Assembly (NCBI GenBank): GCA_905233335.1
Contig: CAJOED010000107.1
Coordinates: 717-5,884, forward strand
Direction of reading: 5' to 3'
Length of the DNA: 5,168 bases
Source of the DNA: an uncultured Synergistales bacterium
GTDB taxonomy: Bacteria; Synergistota; Synergistia; Synergistales; Aminobacteriaceae
The notes beneath the pieces are model-generated. The model was not told where the DNA came from and did no database searches. It was given only the letters and a program-made list of their open reading frames with translations. Positions 1-5,168 of the stretch are shown here, piece by piece; positions within the stretch are counted from its first letter, which is position 1; every line of letters starts with the position of its first letter. A program made the position numbers and the translations under genes.

Positions 1-491
1 GGCCATACATGAAGCGCGAATAATGCATCAACGCGTGGATTTTCGAGAACGCCGTCCCGAATCATTCCGGGAGCACCTCCAGTCGGGTTGAGTTCTTCTG
101 CGGGCTGAAAGATAAACTTCACGTTCCCGGTGAGTTCGCCGCGCATTTCGCTCAAAGCACAAGCCGCACCAAGCAGCATAGCCGTATGTGTGTCGTGTCC
201 GCACGCGTGCATTACTCCGGCATTCTGTGAGGCGTACGGGAGGCCGGTTGCTTCATTCAGTGGTAACGCGTCCATGTCCGCACGGAGTCCGACAGTACGA
301 CCTTCACTTTTCCCCCGTAACAGTCCCACGACACCGAAACCTCCGACGTTCCTCGAAACCTCAAGGCCAAGTCCCAAAAGAACTTCCGCAACAATTCCTG
401 ACGTGCGCTCCTCGTGCTGGCTCAATTCAGGGTGGGCGTGTATGTCCCTTCTCCAAGATATGACTTTCTGCAAAAATTTTTCTGCGTACAA
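1..491 (-). CDS. M20 family (M20D-type) metallopeptidase/amidohydrolase, N-terminal part
   Basis: This is the first 163 residues of a zinc-dependent cytosolic amidohydrolase related to IAA-amino acid, hippurate and N-acyl-amino acid hydrolases, which release a free amino acid by hydrolysing an amide bond. The family usually has about 390 residues, so the rest lies off the left edge. Visible family features are WRRDIHAHPEL (13-23), GLRADMDALP (68-77), HACGHDTHTAMLLG (95-108), FQPAEE (128-133) and HVW (161-163). By family analogy Cys97, His99, Glu133 and His161 are metal ligands and Glu132 is the catalytic base. The start is TTG at 491: GAGGAG sits 9 nt upstream, an in-frame stop lies just above, and the nearby ATG is in another frame that closes after 24 codons. 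It lies 62 nt downstream of the aldo/keto reductase on the same strand with no visible terminator, so an operon is likely. The exact substrate cannot be read from the sequence. Confidence 0.93.
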   Translation of the reverse strand, partial: MYAEKFLQKVISWRRDIHAHPELSQHEERTSGIVAEVLLGLGLEVSRNVGGFGVVGLLRGKSEGRTVGLRADMDALPLNEATGLPYASQNAGVMHACGHDTHTAMLLGAACALSEMRGELTGNVKFIFQPAEELNPTGGAPGMIRDGVLENPRVDALFALHVW

Positions 492-500
492 ATTGCATCA

Positions 501-506
501 CTCCTC
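501..506 (-). promoter_or_regulatory. Shine-Dalgarno site fixing the TTG start of the M20 gene
   Basis: GAGGAG on the minus strand lies 9 nt before the TTG at 491. It decides the start, because no in-frame ATG is available and the frame has a stop (TGA) between this site and the TTG. Confidence 0.75.
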
Positions 507-553
507 GTAAACATATTACTATATTCACGACAAGGGGGAGAATTTTTCACCTG

Positions 554-1675
554 TTACTTGAATGTTTCCGCAACCCTCACCAACTCTTTGCGTATCTCTA
601 TGTGCTGAGGACATACCTGCTCACACTTCCCGCACTTTATGCACTCTCCTGCTCTCTTGTGCCCCTGACCGACAACATCCCAGCTCTCACGGCCTTTTGC
701 GCTCTCGTAATTTCCGTAAAGAGTGTATATGTTCAGCGCGTTGAATGACCCCGAAATGCCTATATTCATGGGACAGACTTTGGCGCAGTAGTTGCAGGTT
801 GTACACGGGACTACAGGGACTTTTGCGAGTTCCTCACGTGCGCGCTCAATGACTTTCTTTTCTTCCGGCGTGAGGTGAGTAAAGCCCTTCATGTACGACA
901 AATTATCCCTCATCTGCTCGATGTTCGACATTCCCGACAGCACCGTAATAACTCCCTCAAGATCCGCCGCAAATCTCACAGCCCATGATGCACACGATGA
1001 GTCCGGCTCTGCTTCCTTCAGGACTTTTGCGACATTTTCGGGAGGAGTGGCCAAGTTTCCGCCCTTCACCGGCTCCATGATGACTACGGGCTTATTGTGT
1101 TTGCGTGCAACCTCGTAGCATTTCCGCGACTGAATGAGATTGCTGTCCCAGTCCGCATAATTTATTTGGAGCTGTACGAACTCGGCTTCAGGGTGTTTCG
1201 TCAGTATCTCTTCAAGCTGTTCTGCTGTCGAATGGAACGAGAAGCCCAAGTGCTTGATTTTCCCCTTTTCCTTTTCTCCCAAAAAGTAATTCCATAAGTC
1301 GAAATCCTCAAATACATGTGTGCGTGAGTCTCCTAGATTGTGAAGAAGGTAGAAATCAAAATACCCCGCGCCGGACTTCTGTAGTGATGTTGTGTATTGT
1401 GCAATTGCGTCCTCCCGTGTCTTGCAGTTGATCCACGCCGCATTTTTCGTAGCAATCTGGTATTTTTCACGCGGGTAACGTTCTACGAGTGCCTTCCGCA
1501 TTGCCTCCTCACTGCCTGAATACGCCCATGCTGTGTCGAAATACGTAAAACCTGCCGCAAGAAACTCATCAACCATCTGTTTCACCTGTTCGACATCGAT
1601 AACGTCATTGCTTCCCTCGACTCTAGGAAGACGCATCAATCCGAAACCTAATTTCTTGATGTCATCGCCTAACAT
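554..1675 (-). CDS. Aldo/keto reductase with C-terminal 2x[4Fe-4S] ferredoxin-type domain
   Basis: This 373-residue cytosolic oxidoreductase has an N-terminal aldo/keto reductase TIM barrel (about 1-285) followed by a bacterial ferredoxin-type domain (about 288-365). The barrel carries the expected catalytic tetrad: Asp47 (FDTAW), Tyr52, Lys77 (ATK) and His112 (LLHN). The tail carries two cysteine clusters, C291-x2-C294-x2-C297-x3-C301-P and C345-x2-C348-x2-C351-x3-C355-P, which predict two [4Fe-4S] clusters. This architecture is common in strict anaerobes. AKRs typically reduce carbonyls with NAD(P)H, and the clusters suggest electron exchange with ferredoxin or another iron-sulfur partner (inference). 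The start is ATG at 1675, with GGGGAG 8 nt upstream. A TTG 18 nt further up (1693) would place the ribosome site inside the gene and was rejected. It is the first gene of a probable two-gene unit with the M20 hydrolase and is divergent from the peptidase at 1761. The substrate is unknown. Confidence 0.95.
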   Translation of the reverse strand: MLGDDIKKLGFGLMRLPRVEGSNDVIDVEQVKQMVDEFLAAGFTYFDTAWAYSGSEEAMRKALVERYPREKYQIATKNAAWINCKTREDAIAQYTTSLQKSGAGYFDFYLLHNLGDSRTHVFEDFDLWNYFLGEKEKGKIKHLGFSFHSTAEQLEEILTKHPEAEFVQLQINYADWDSNLIQSRKCYEVARKHNKPVVIMEPVKGGNLATPPENVAKVLKEAEPDSSCASWAVRFAADLEGVITVLSGMSNIEQMRDNLSYMKGFTHLTPEEKKVIERAREELAKVPVVPCTTCNYCAKVCPMNIGISGSFNALNIYTLYGNYESAKGRESWDVVGQGHKRAGECIKCGKCEQVCPQHIEIRKELVRVAETFK

Positions 1676-1683
1676 AATTTTTT

Positions 1684-1689
1684 CTCCCC
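1684..1689 (-). promoter_or_regulatory. Shine-Dalgarno site of the aldo/keto reductase
   Basis: GGGGAG on the minus strand lies 8 nt before the ATG at 1675. This selects the ATG over the in-frame TTG at 1693, which would sit upstream of the site. Confidence 0.75.
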
Positions 1690-1704
1690 TCAAAATGGAA
1701 TTTG

Positions 1705-1712
1705 ATTATAAT
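1705..1712. promoter_or_regulatory. Palindromic -10 box shared by divergent promoters (candidate)
   Basis: The perfect palindrome ATTATAAT contains a consensus TATAAT on both strands: 1707-1712 on plus and 1710-1705 on minus. It sits in the 85-nt spacer between the divergent reductase and peptidase genes. It predicts a leader of roughly 20-25 nt for the reductase and about 40 nt for the peptidase. No good -35 hexamer is seen for either direction; the best minus candidates, TAAAGC or TTAAAG near 1728-1734, are poor. The call rests on position and the -10 match only. Confidence 0.4.
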
Positions 1713-1745
1713 ATCACCCTGTACTTTGCTTTAATCAACAACAAG

Positions 1746-1750
1746 AAAGG
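1746..1750 (+). promoter_or_regulatory. Shine-Dalgarno site of the metallopeptidase
   Basis: AAAGG lies 10 nt before the ATG at 1761. It supports that ATG over starts further upstream in the same open frame, which would run back through the spacer and into the reductase gene. Confidence 0.6.
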
Positions 1751-1760
1751 ATATACACAC

Positions 1761-2474
1761 ATGACCAACAGAGAAATTCTAGAGACGTTTCTGAATTATG
1801 ACATGTCATCAGCGGGAGAAATTTTCGACAAGTTCATGACGCTCGACAATGCACGATATTATGAATATGACGACTACCCCGACTGCGTTTATGTTCCCGG
1901 CACAAGAAAAGACAGAGTGTTACTTGCGGCACATGCTGACACTGTATTTTGTTTTCGGGGAAGGCACAAGATTATTCATGAGGGAGATATTTACAGGAGC
2001 GGCGAATATGATGAGGGCATCGGTGCGGACGACAGAGCCGGATGTGCGATTTTATGGGCGTTACGGGACACCGGGCATTCACTGCTTGTTACGAACGGTG
2101 AAGAAATAGACTGCATCGGAGCTAATGACATCAAAGACTTTCACCGGGAATTATTCGACGAGCTGAATAGTCATCAATATGTTCTTGAGTTCGACAGACG
2201 CGGCGCAAAAGATTATAAGTTCTATGATATTCCTGTTACGCGGGAGTTCAGGCAGTTCATAGAAAGTAATACGGGCTATGTCAATCCTGAAAATTTTTCC
2301 TCAACCGACATAAGAGTACTTTGTGAAAAAATCTGCGGTGCTAATTTGAGCGTCGGCTACTACTATGAACATACCGGAGCAGAACACCTCAAATTCAGCG
2401 AATGGCAGAATACCCTCAACACAGCCCGTAAACTTCTTGAGCAGGAACAGAAAAGATTTCCCGTGCGTAATTAG
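1761..2474 (+). CDS. Small M28/M20-like zinc exopeptidase
   Basis: This 237-residue protein shows the spaced metal-binding signature of the M28/M20/M42 zinc exopeptidase fold: His58-x-Asp60 (LLAAHAD), Asp90/Asp91 in GADDRAG (88-94), Glu114-Glu115 (TNGEE), Asp145 (EFD) and His204 (YYEHT). By analogy Asp90 would bridge two metals, Glu114 would be the general base, and His58, Glu115, Asp145 and His204 would be ligands. No signal peptide or membrane segment is seen, so a cytosolic aminopeptidase or related amide hydrolase is likely. At 237 residues it is shorter than typical M28, M20 or M42 enzymes (roughly 300-450), with no room for a dimerisation or lid domain. The acidic, tyrosine-rich stretch at 33-44 is unusual. 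The ATG at 1761 is preceded by AAAGG; the open frame continues upstream but only across the spacer and antisense to the reductase. Its stop overlaps the convergent helicase stop. The substrate is unknown. Confidence 0.85.
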   Translation: MTNREILETFLNYDMSSAGEIFDKFMTLDNARYYEYDDYPDCVYVPGTRKDRVLLAAHADTVFCFRGRHKIIHEGDIYRSGEYDEGIGADDRAGCAILWALRDTGHSLLVTNGEEIDCIGANDIKDFHRELFDELNSHQYVLEFDRRGAKDYKFYDIPVTREFRQFIESNTGYVNPENFSSTDIRVLCEKICGANLSVGYYYEHTGAEHLKFSEWQNTLNTARKLLEQEQKRFPVRN

Positions 2475-4084
2475 TGCCTTATGCGCTTCTGTTTCTCCTC
2501 GTCGGGGTAAAGTCCGAATTTCGACAGCCCCGCGCGCCCCTGTTCGAGCCTCGACAACGCTAACGGCATGAGTTCGACGAGTATATAGTTGTCGTGTACG
2601 CGTATAGCTCCTATCTCGTTGCGTTCGACATGAAGAGCCTTGCACATCGCATTAAGCACTCTCCCGGTATCCTGTGCCTTATTGCTGGTGAAACGCTTGA
2701 AGGATCCTTTGGGCTTGGCCGGTAACGTTCCCGGTTTGGGCTTGGCTCGTGAGACGGGCTTCTTTGTGCGTCGTTCCTGTTCGCGCTGTAATTCGCGGTC
2801 GAGGCTGTATCCCTTGTTGCGGGTGCTCAATACGGCGAGTAATTTCGCGATGATGATTTTCGGTTCGGCACGGGTAATGAGGTCTTCTGCCCACTTCACG
2901 CACTCCCCGAAATCAGCGTCAACGGGTGCCGCAAAAATATCCTGTTCTGCTGAATCCCTCCATGCGCTACGAATATCATCAAGTCCGGGTATGTCGCGCC
3001 ATTCTGTTTTTATGTTCGTTCCGCGTAACATCTCCTTGAAGCGTCCTATTTCCGGCGGTGCAAGAAGTACGATATTCACTCCCTCATGACCGGCACGTCC
3101 TGTTCTCCCGCTCCTGTGAATGAACGTCTCTCTGTCGTCAGGAAGGCCAAGCTGTATGACATGACTCACTCCCTCAATATCAAGCCCACGAGCCGCAACG
3201 TTTGTAGCAATCAGGCACGGAACAGACCCCGACTTGAACGAAGCAAGTGCCGCGTTTCTCTCTTCCTGAGTCATATCCCCCTGCAATGCCGCCGCACTGA
3301 AGCCGTGATCCTGAAGTCTTTGCGCAATCTCTATGGACTCCATTTTCGTGTGGCAGAACACAAGAGATCTTGACGGGTGCTCCCATAAGAGAATGTCAAC
3401 GAGTCCCTCAAAGCGTTTTTTCGAGGGTATTCTGTAGACCCGGTGCAGAATGTCCTCATGCTGTTCACCTTCCTCATCAACTGAAAGCGTAATAGGCTCA
3501 TCAAGATAGCGTTGTGCAAGTGCTTTCACGTCGTCGGGCATTGTTGCGGAGAAAAGCCAGCGTCTTCCTTTGGGCATTGCGTCGAGTATGGCTTCAAGCT
3601 CCTCACGGAATCCCATGTCGAGCATGAGATCCCCCTCATCGAGTACCACGCTGTGAATTTCGCTGGTGTCGAGTGTGCCGCGCTGTATGTGATCCCGAAC
3701 GCGTCCGGGAGTACCAGCGATTATTGCCGCCCCGTGCCGTAGAACTTTAAGCTGTGGGACTATATCCATTCCGCCGACAAGTGATGCCGCAGAAATCTTC
3801 AGGAAGCGTCCGAGAAATTCTGCCTCGTCTGCTGTCTGCTGTGCAAGTTCGCGCGTGGGTGCAAGGACAAGTATTTGCGGAGTGCGTTCACCTATCTTCA
3901 TTTCCTGCAACAGGGGAAGGAGAAAAGCTAATGTTTTGCCGGAACCTGTACGTGCCCGGACGATTAAATCACTGTTCCAGTCTTCAGAAAGTACTCGGTC
4001 TTGAACTTCCATCGGTGAGGTGAAGCCGTGTGCGTCAAGTGCAGATAATAATTCTTTCCTGAGACCGTATGAGTTGAAATCCAA
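2471..4084 (-). CDS. DEAD-box ATP-dependent RNA helicase with DbpA-like C-terminal domain
   Basis: This 537-residue cytosolic helicase uses ATP to remodel RNA duplexes, and family members act in ribosome assembly or mRNA decay. The core is complete: Q-motif region (Gln28), motif I ARTGSGKT (44-51), Ia PTRELA (76-81), GG (104-105), Ib TPGR (125-128), III SAT (179-181), IV LVFCHTK (241-247), V ARGLDI (298-303) and VI HRSGRTGRAG (323-332). Motif II reads DEGD (149-152) instead of DEAD, a single Ala-to-Gly change. After the core come a linker and helical region (about 355-435), a basic Lys/Pro-rich stretch (about 439-464), and a DbpA-type RRM-like domain (about 472-515, TGRVLNAM to ILVELMP), which in DbpA/CsdA relatives binds structured RNA. 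The start is TTG at 4084, with GGAGG 11 nt upstream; an in-frame TAA at 4091-4093 rules out an earlier start. It is probably monocistronic. DbpA- versus CsdA/DeaD-type function cannot be settled here. Confidence 0.95.
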   Translation of the reverse strand: MDFNSYGLRKELLSALDAHGFTSPMEVQDRVLSEDWNSDLIVRARTGSGKTLAFLLPLLQEMKIGERTPQILVLAPTRELAQQTADEAEFLGRFLKISAASLVGGMDIVPQLKVLRHGAAIIAGTPGRVRDHIQRGTLDTSEIHSVVLDEGDLMLDMGFREELEAILDAMPKGRRWLFSATMPDDVKALAQRYLDEPITLSVDEEGEQHEDILHRVYRIPSKKRFEGLVDILLWEHPSRSLVFCHTKMESIEIAQRLQDHGFSAAALQGDMTQEERNAALASFKSGSVPCLIATNVAARGLDIEGVSHVIQLGLPDDRETFIHRSGRTGRAGHEGVNIVLLAPPEIGRFKEMLRGTNIKTEWRDIPGLDDIRSAWRDSAEQDIFAAPVDADFGECVKWAEDLITRAEPKIIIAKLLAVLSTRNKGYSLDRELQREQERRTKKPVSRAKPKPGTLPAKPKGSFKRFTSNKAQDTGRVLNAMCKALHVERNEIGAIRVHDNYILVELMPLALSRLEQGRAGLSKFGLYPDEEKQKRIRH

Positions 4085-4095
4085 AATGTATTATT

Positions 4096-4100
4096 CCTCC
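4096..4100 (-). promoter_or_regulatory. Shine-Dalgarno site fixing the TTG start of the helicase
   Basis: GGAGG on the minus strand lies 11 nt before the TTG at 4084 (10 nt if read as GGAGGA). An in-frame stop between the site and the TTG means TTG, or at most the adjacent ATT, must be the start. Confidence 0.7.
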
Positions 4101-4118
4101 AAATATCTATAATGCCAA

Positions 4119-4130
4119 GATAACATTATC
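4119..4130. repeat. 12-bp inverted repeat GATAA-N2-TTATC over the helicase promoter
   Basis: GATAACATTATC has perfect 5-bp arms around a CA centre. On the minus strand its outer half supplies the GATAAT of the candidate helicase -10 box, so it could be an operator. At this length and AT content it could also be chance. Confidence 0.35.
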
Positions 4131-4133
4131 GCA
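4125..4133 (-). promoter_or_regulatory. Candidate extended -10 promoter of the helicase
   Basis: The minus strand reads TGC-GATAAT, a TGn extended -10 followed by a 5/6 match to TATAAT. Transcription would begin near 4118, giving a leader of about 34 nt that includes the GGAGG site. No good -35 hexamer lies 16-18 nt upstream, which an extended -10 can tolerate. A second weaker option is TATAGA at 4106-4111. Confidence 0.35.
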
Positions 4134-4166
4134 CATTCAGGGGGAATAGTTATTTTTTTGTGTTAC

Positions 4167-4191
4167 AGCAGGGCTACACAATAAGCAGGGC
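4167..4191 (+). repeat. 8-bp direct repeat AGCAGGGC
   Basis: AGCAGGGC occurs at 4167-4174 and again at 4184-4191, 17 bp apart start to start. It lies mid-spacer between the divergent helicase and methyltransferase genes. It is short and of unknown meaning; a pair of protein-binding half-sites is one possibility. Confidence 0.4.
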
Positions 4192-4207
4192 GGTTTCCTC
4201 TTCACTG

Positions 4208-4232
4208 ACCATGCACGATGGTTATATCACCA
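4208..4232. promoter_or_regulatory. Operator-like inverted repeats before the methyltransferase
   Basis: Three alternating arms lie here: ACCAT (4208-4212), ATGGT (4218-4222) and ACCA (4229-4232). The first two form a perfect 5-bp inverted repeat with a 5-nt centre, extended by one further pair after a mismatch (T4206/A4224). The second and third form TGGT-N6-ACCA. The middle arm lies where the -35 of the candidate methyltransferase promoter would be, a typical position for repressor binding. Many restriction-modification genes are controlled this way by a controller protein or by the methyltransferase; here it is inference. Confidence 0.4.
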
Positions 4233-4237
4233 CAACA

Positions 4238-4246
4238 TGATACAAT
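4238..4246 (+). promoter_or_regulatory. Candidate extended -10 promoter of the methyltransferase
   Basis: TGA-TACAAT is a TGn extended -10 with a 5/6 match to TATAAT. Transcription would begin near 4253, leaving a leader of about 29 nt that carries the weak AAAAGAG ribosome site (4264-4270). No good -35 is present. If correct, it rules out the in-frame ATG at 4237, which would lie upstream of the transcript. Confidence 0.4.
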
Positions 4247-4281
4247 TACCCCGACACCCAACGAAAAGAGAATTATTATCC

Positions 4282-5168
4282 ATGACGACACAGAAACTCG
4301 AACTCACATGGCCGGGCAAAAATTCCCCGCTGAACATTGAGCCACGCATACTCATCGAGAACGCATCACTCTCGAACACCTCACACGACCCCGACACGCA
4401 CAACATGCTCATACACGGCGATAACCTCCTGGCACTGAAGGCCCTCGAACGTTCCCATTCAGGCAAGGTCAAGTGCATATACATAGACCCGCCCTACAAC
4501 ACAGGCTCGGCGTTTGAACATTATGATGACAACTTCGAGCACTCTGCATGGCTCTCACTCATGCGGCCAAGACTCGACATACTACGCTCACTGCTCGCTG
4601 ACGACGGAAGCATATGGATCAGCACAGACGACGACGAAGGACACTACCTCAAAGTTTTGTGCGATGAGGTTTTCGGGAGAGGGAACTTCATTAACACAGT
4701 CATATGGGAGAAGAAATACGCCCCGCAGAACGACGCAAAATGGTTCAGCGATAATCACGACTTCATACTCGTTTACGCAAAGGACAAGGATATATGGAGG
4801 CCGAACTTGCTGCCACGCACCGACGAAATGAACGCTCGCTACAAAAACCCCGACAATGACCCTAGAGGCGTATGGAAGTCCGGCGATTGTTCCGTGAGAA
4901 CGTATACAGCAAGTTGTGATTTTCCCATTACGACACCTAGCGGGCGTGTTGTTAATCCTCCGGCAGGTAGATGTTGGAGATTTTCACGTGAAAAGTTTGC
5001 GGAACTGGTAAAGGACAATCGTATATGGTTCGGGGAGAACGGCGATAATGTACCTAGCGTGAAGCGTTTTTTGTCGGAAGTGAAGCAGGGAATGACCTCG
5101 CTGACAATATGGAAGTACACGGAGGTCGGGCACAACCAGGACGCGAAGAAGGAAGTGAAAGCCCTCAA
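4282..5168 (+). CDS. Site-specific adenine-N6 DNA methyltransferase (Type III Mod-like), N-terminal part
   Basis: These are the first 295 residues of a DNA methyltransferase that transfers a methyl group from S-adenosylmethionine to adenine in a recognition sequence. The frame is open to the window edge. Diagnostic features are KLELTW (5-10), EPRILIE (20-26), LIHGDNLLALKAL (43-55), catalytic motif IV in YIDPPYNTG (67-75, Asp69-Pro-Pro-Tyr72), and the following LRSLLADDGSIWIS region (101-114). Having DPPY near the N-terminus fits the beta class, in which the SAM-binding FxGxG motif comes after the target-recognition domain; that motif is not reached here. The residues from about 140 on are probably the start of the target-recognition region. 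The ATG at 4282 has only a weak AAAAGAG site 11 nt upstream, but the protein start fits the family. An ATG at 4237 is less likely. A restriction (Res) gene would be expected downstream if this is a true Type III system; an orphan methyltransferase is also possible. Confidence 0.93.
   Translation, partial: MTTQKLELTWPGKNSPLNIEPRILIENASLSNTSHDPDTHNMLIHGDNLLALKALERSHSGKVKCIYIDPPYNTGSAFEHYDDNFEHSAWLSLMRPRLDILRSLLADDGSIWISTDDDEGHYLKVLCDEVFGRGNFINTVIWEKKYAPQNDAKWFSDNHDFILVYAKDKDIWRPNLLPRTDEMNARYKNPDNDPRGVWKSGDCSVRTYTASCDFPITTPSGRVVNPPAGRCWRFSREKFAELVKDNRIWFGENGDNVPSVKRFLSEVKQGMTSLTIWKYTEVGHNQDAKKEVKAL

Noticed and set aside
300..330. Possible frameshift in the amidohydrolase near the G/A run around 310
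   Set aside because: A first reading lost the frame, but careful re-reading gives a continuous L-R-G-K-S-E-G. The gene is intact.
1676..1693. TTG at 1693 as the reductase start
   Set aside because: It would place the GGGGAG ribosome site inside the gene. The ATG at 1675 is correctly spaced from it.
1533..1760. In-frame upstream extension of the peptidase back to 1533
   Set aside because: The open frame crosses the divergent spacer and runs antisense to the reductase. The added residues show no family resemblance, while the ATG at 1761 has a ribosome site.
4117..4159. AT-rich stem (AAGATAAC with GTTATTTT) followed by seven T as a terminator
   Set aside because: The stem is weak, has a G-T pair and a loop of over 20 nt, and no plus-strand gene ends upstream that would need it.
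4237..4281. In-frame ATG at 4237 as the methyltransferase start
   Set aside because: It has no Shine-Dalgarno site and overlaps the candidate TGA-TACAAT promoter. The family-like N-terminus begins at the ATG at 4282.
4227..4484. Minus-strand 85-codon open frame over the methyltransferase start
   Set aside because: It is a shadow of the methyltransferase reading frame, with no recognisable protein features. The same holds for the other open frames of about 60-150 codons antisense or out of frame to the five genes.
4282..5168. Phase-variable simple repeat in the Mod-like gene
   Set aside because: Some Mod genes switch by repeat tracts, but the visible part has none longer than three GAC codons. 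The seven-T run at 4153-4159 lies outside the gene and outside the proposed promoter core.
1..5168. tRNA, rRNA, CRISPR, insertion sequence or attachment site
   Set aside because: I saw no repeat array, transposase motif, terminal inverted repeats or RNA-gene signature by eye on either strand.

Overview
The window looks like chromosomal DNA of an anaerobic bacterium of roughly balanced base composition. It carries five protein-coding genes, two of them cut by the window edges. The clues to lifestyle are an aldo/keto reductase carrying two ferredoxin-type [4Fe-4S] motifs, an M20-family amidohydrolase and a small zinc exopeptidase. Such a mix is common in peptide- and amino-acid-fermenting anaerobes (Synergistota or Bacillota would fit). 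That placement is inference from gene content only; no rRNA or other marker gene is present.

Layout. Bases 1-491 (minus) hold the N-terminal 163 residues of an M20D-type amidohydrolase, with a TTG start behind a good Shine-Dalgarno site. Bases 554-1675 (minus) hold the [4Fe-4S] aldo/keto reductase, 62 nt upstream of the amidohydrolase on the same strand, so the two are probably co-transcribed. An 85-nt divergent spacer with a palindromic ATTATAAT box separates the reductase from a 237-aa M28/M20-like metallopeptidase on the plus strand (1761-2474). That gene converges on a minus-strand DEAD-box RNA helicase (2471-4084), and the two stop codons overlap. The helicase has a C-terminal DbpA-like RNA-binding domain and an altered motif II, DEGD. 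A 197-nt divergent spacer, rich in small inverted repeats and containing two candidate extended -10 promoters, then leads to the N-terminal 295 residues of a beta-class adenine DNA methyltransferase (4282 to the window end). It resembles the Mod subunit of Type III restriction-modification systems.

How the genes work together. The left half looks like metabolic and peptide-catabolism genes (hydrolysis of acylated or peptidic amino-acid substrates, plus a redox enzyme). The helicase is RNA housekeeping. The methyltransferase at the right edge may mark the start of a restriction-modification or defence module whose remaining genes lie outside the window. I see no mobile element, CRISPR array, tRNA or rRNA, and no convincing wholly new system. 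The points most worth a second look are the compact peptidase, the DEGD helicase, and the operator-like repeats in front of the methyltransferase.
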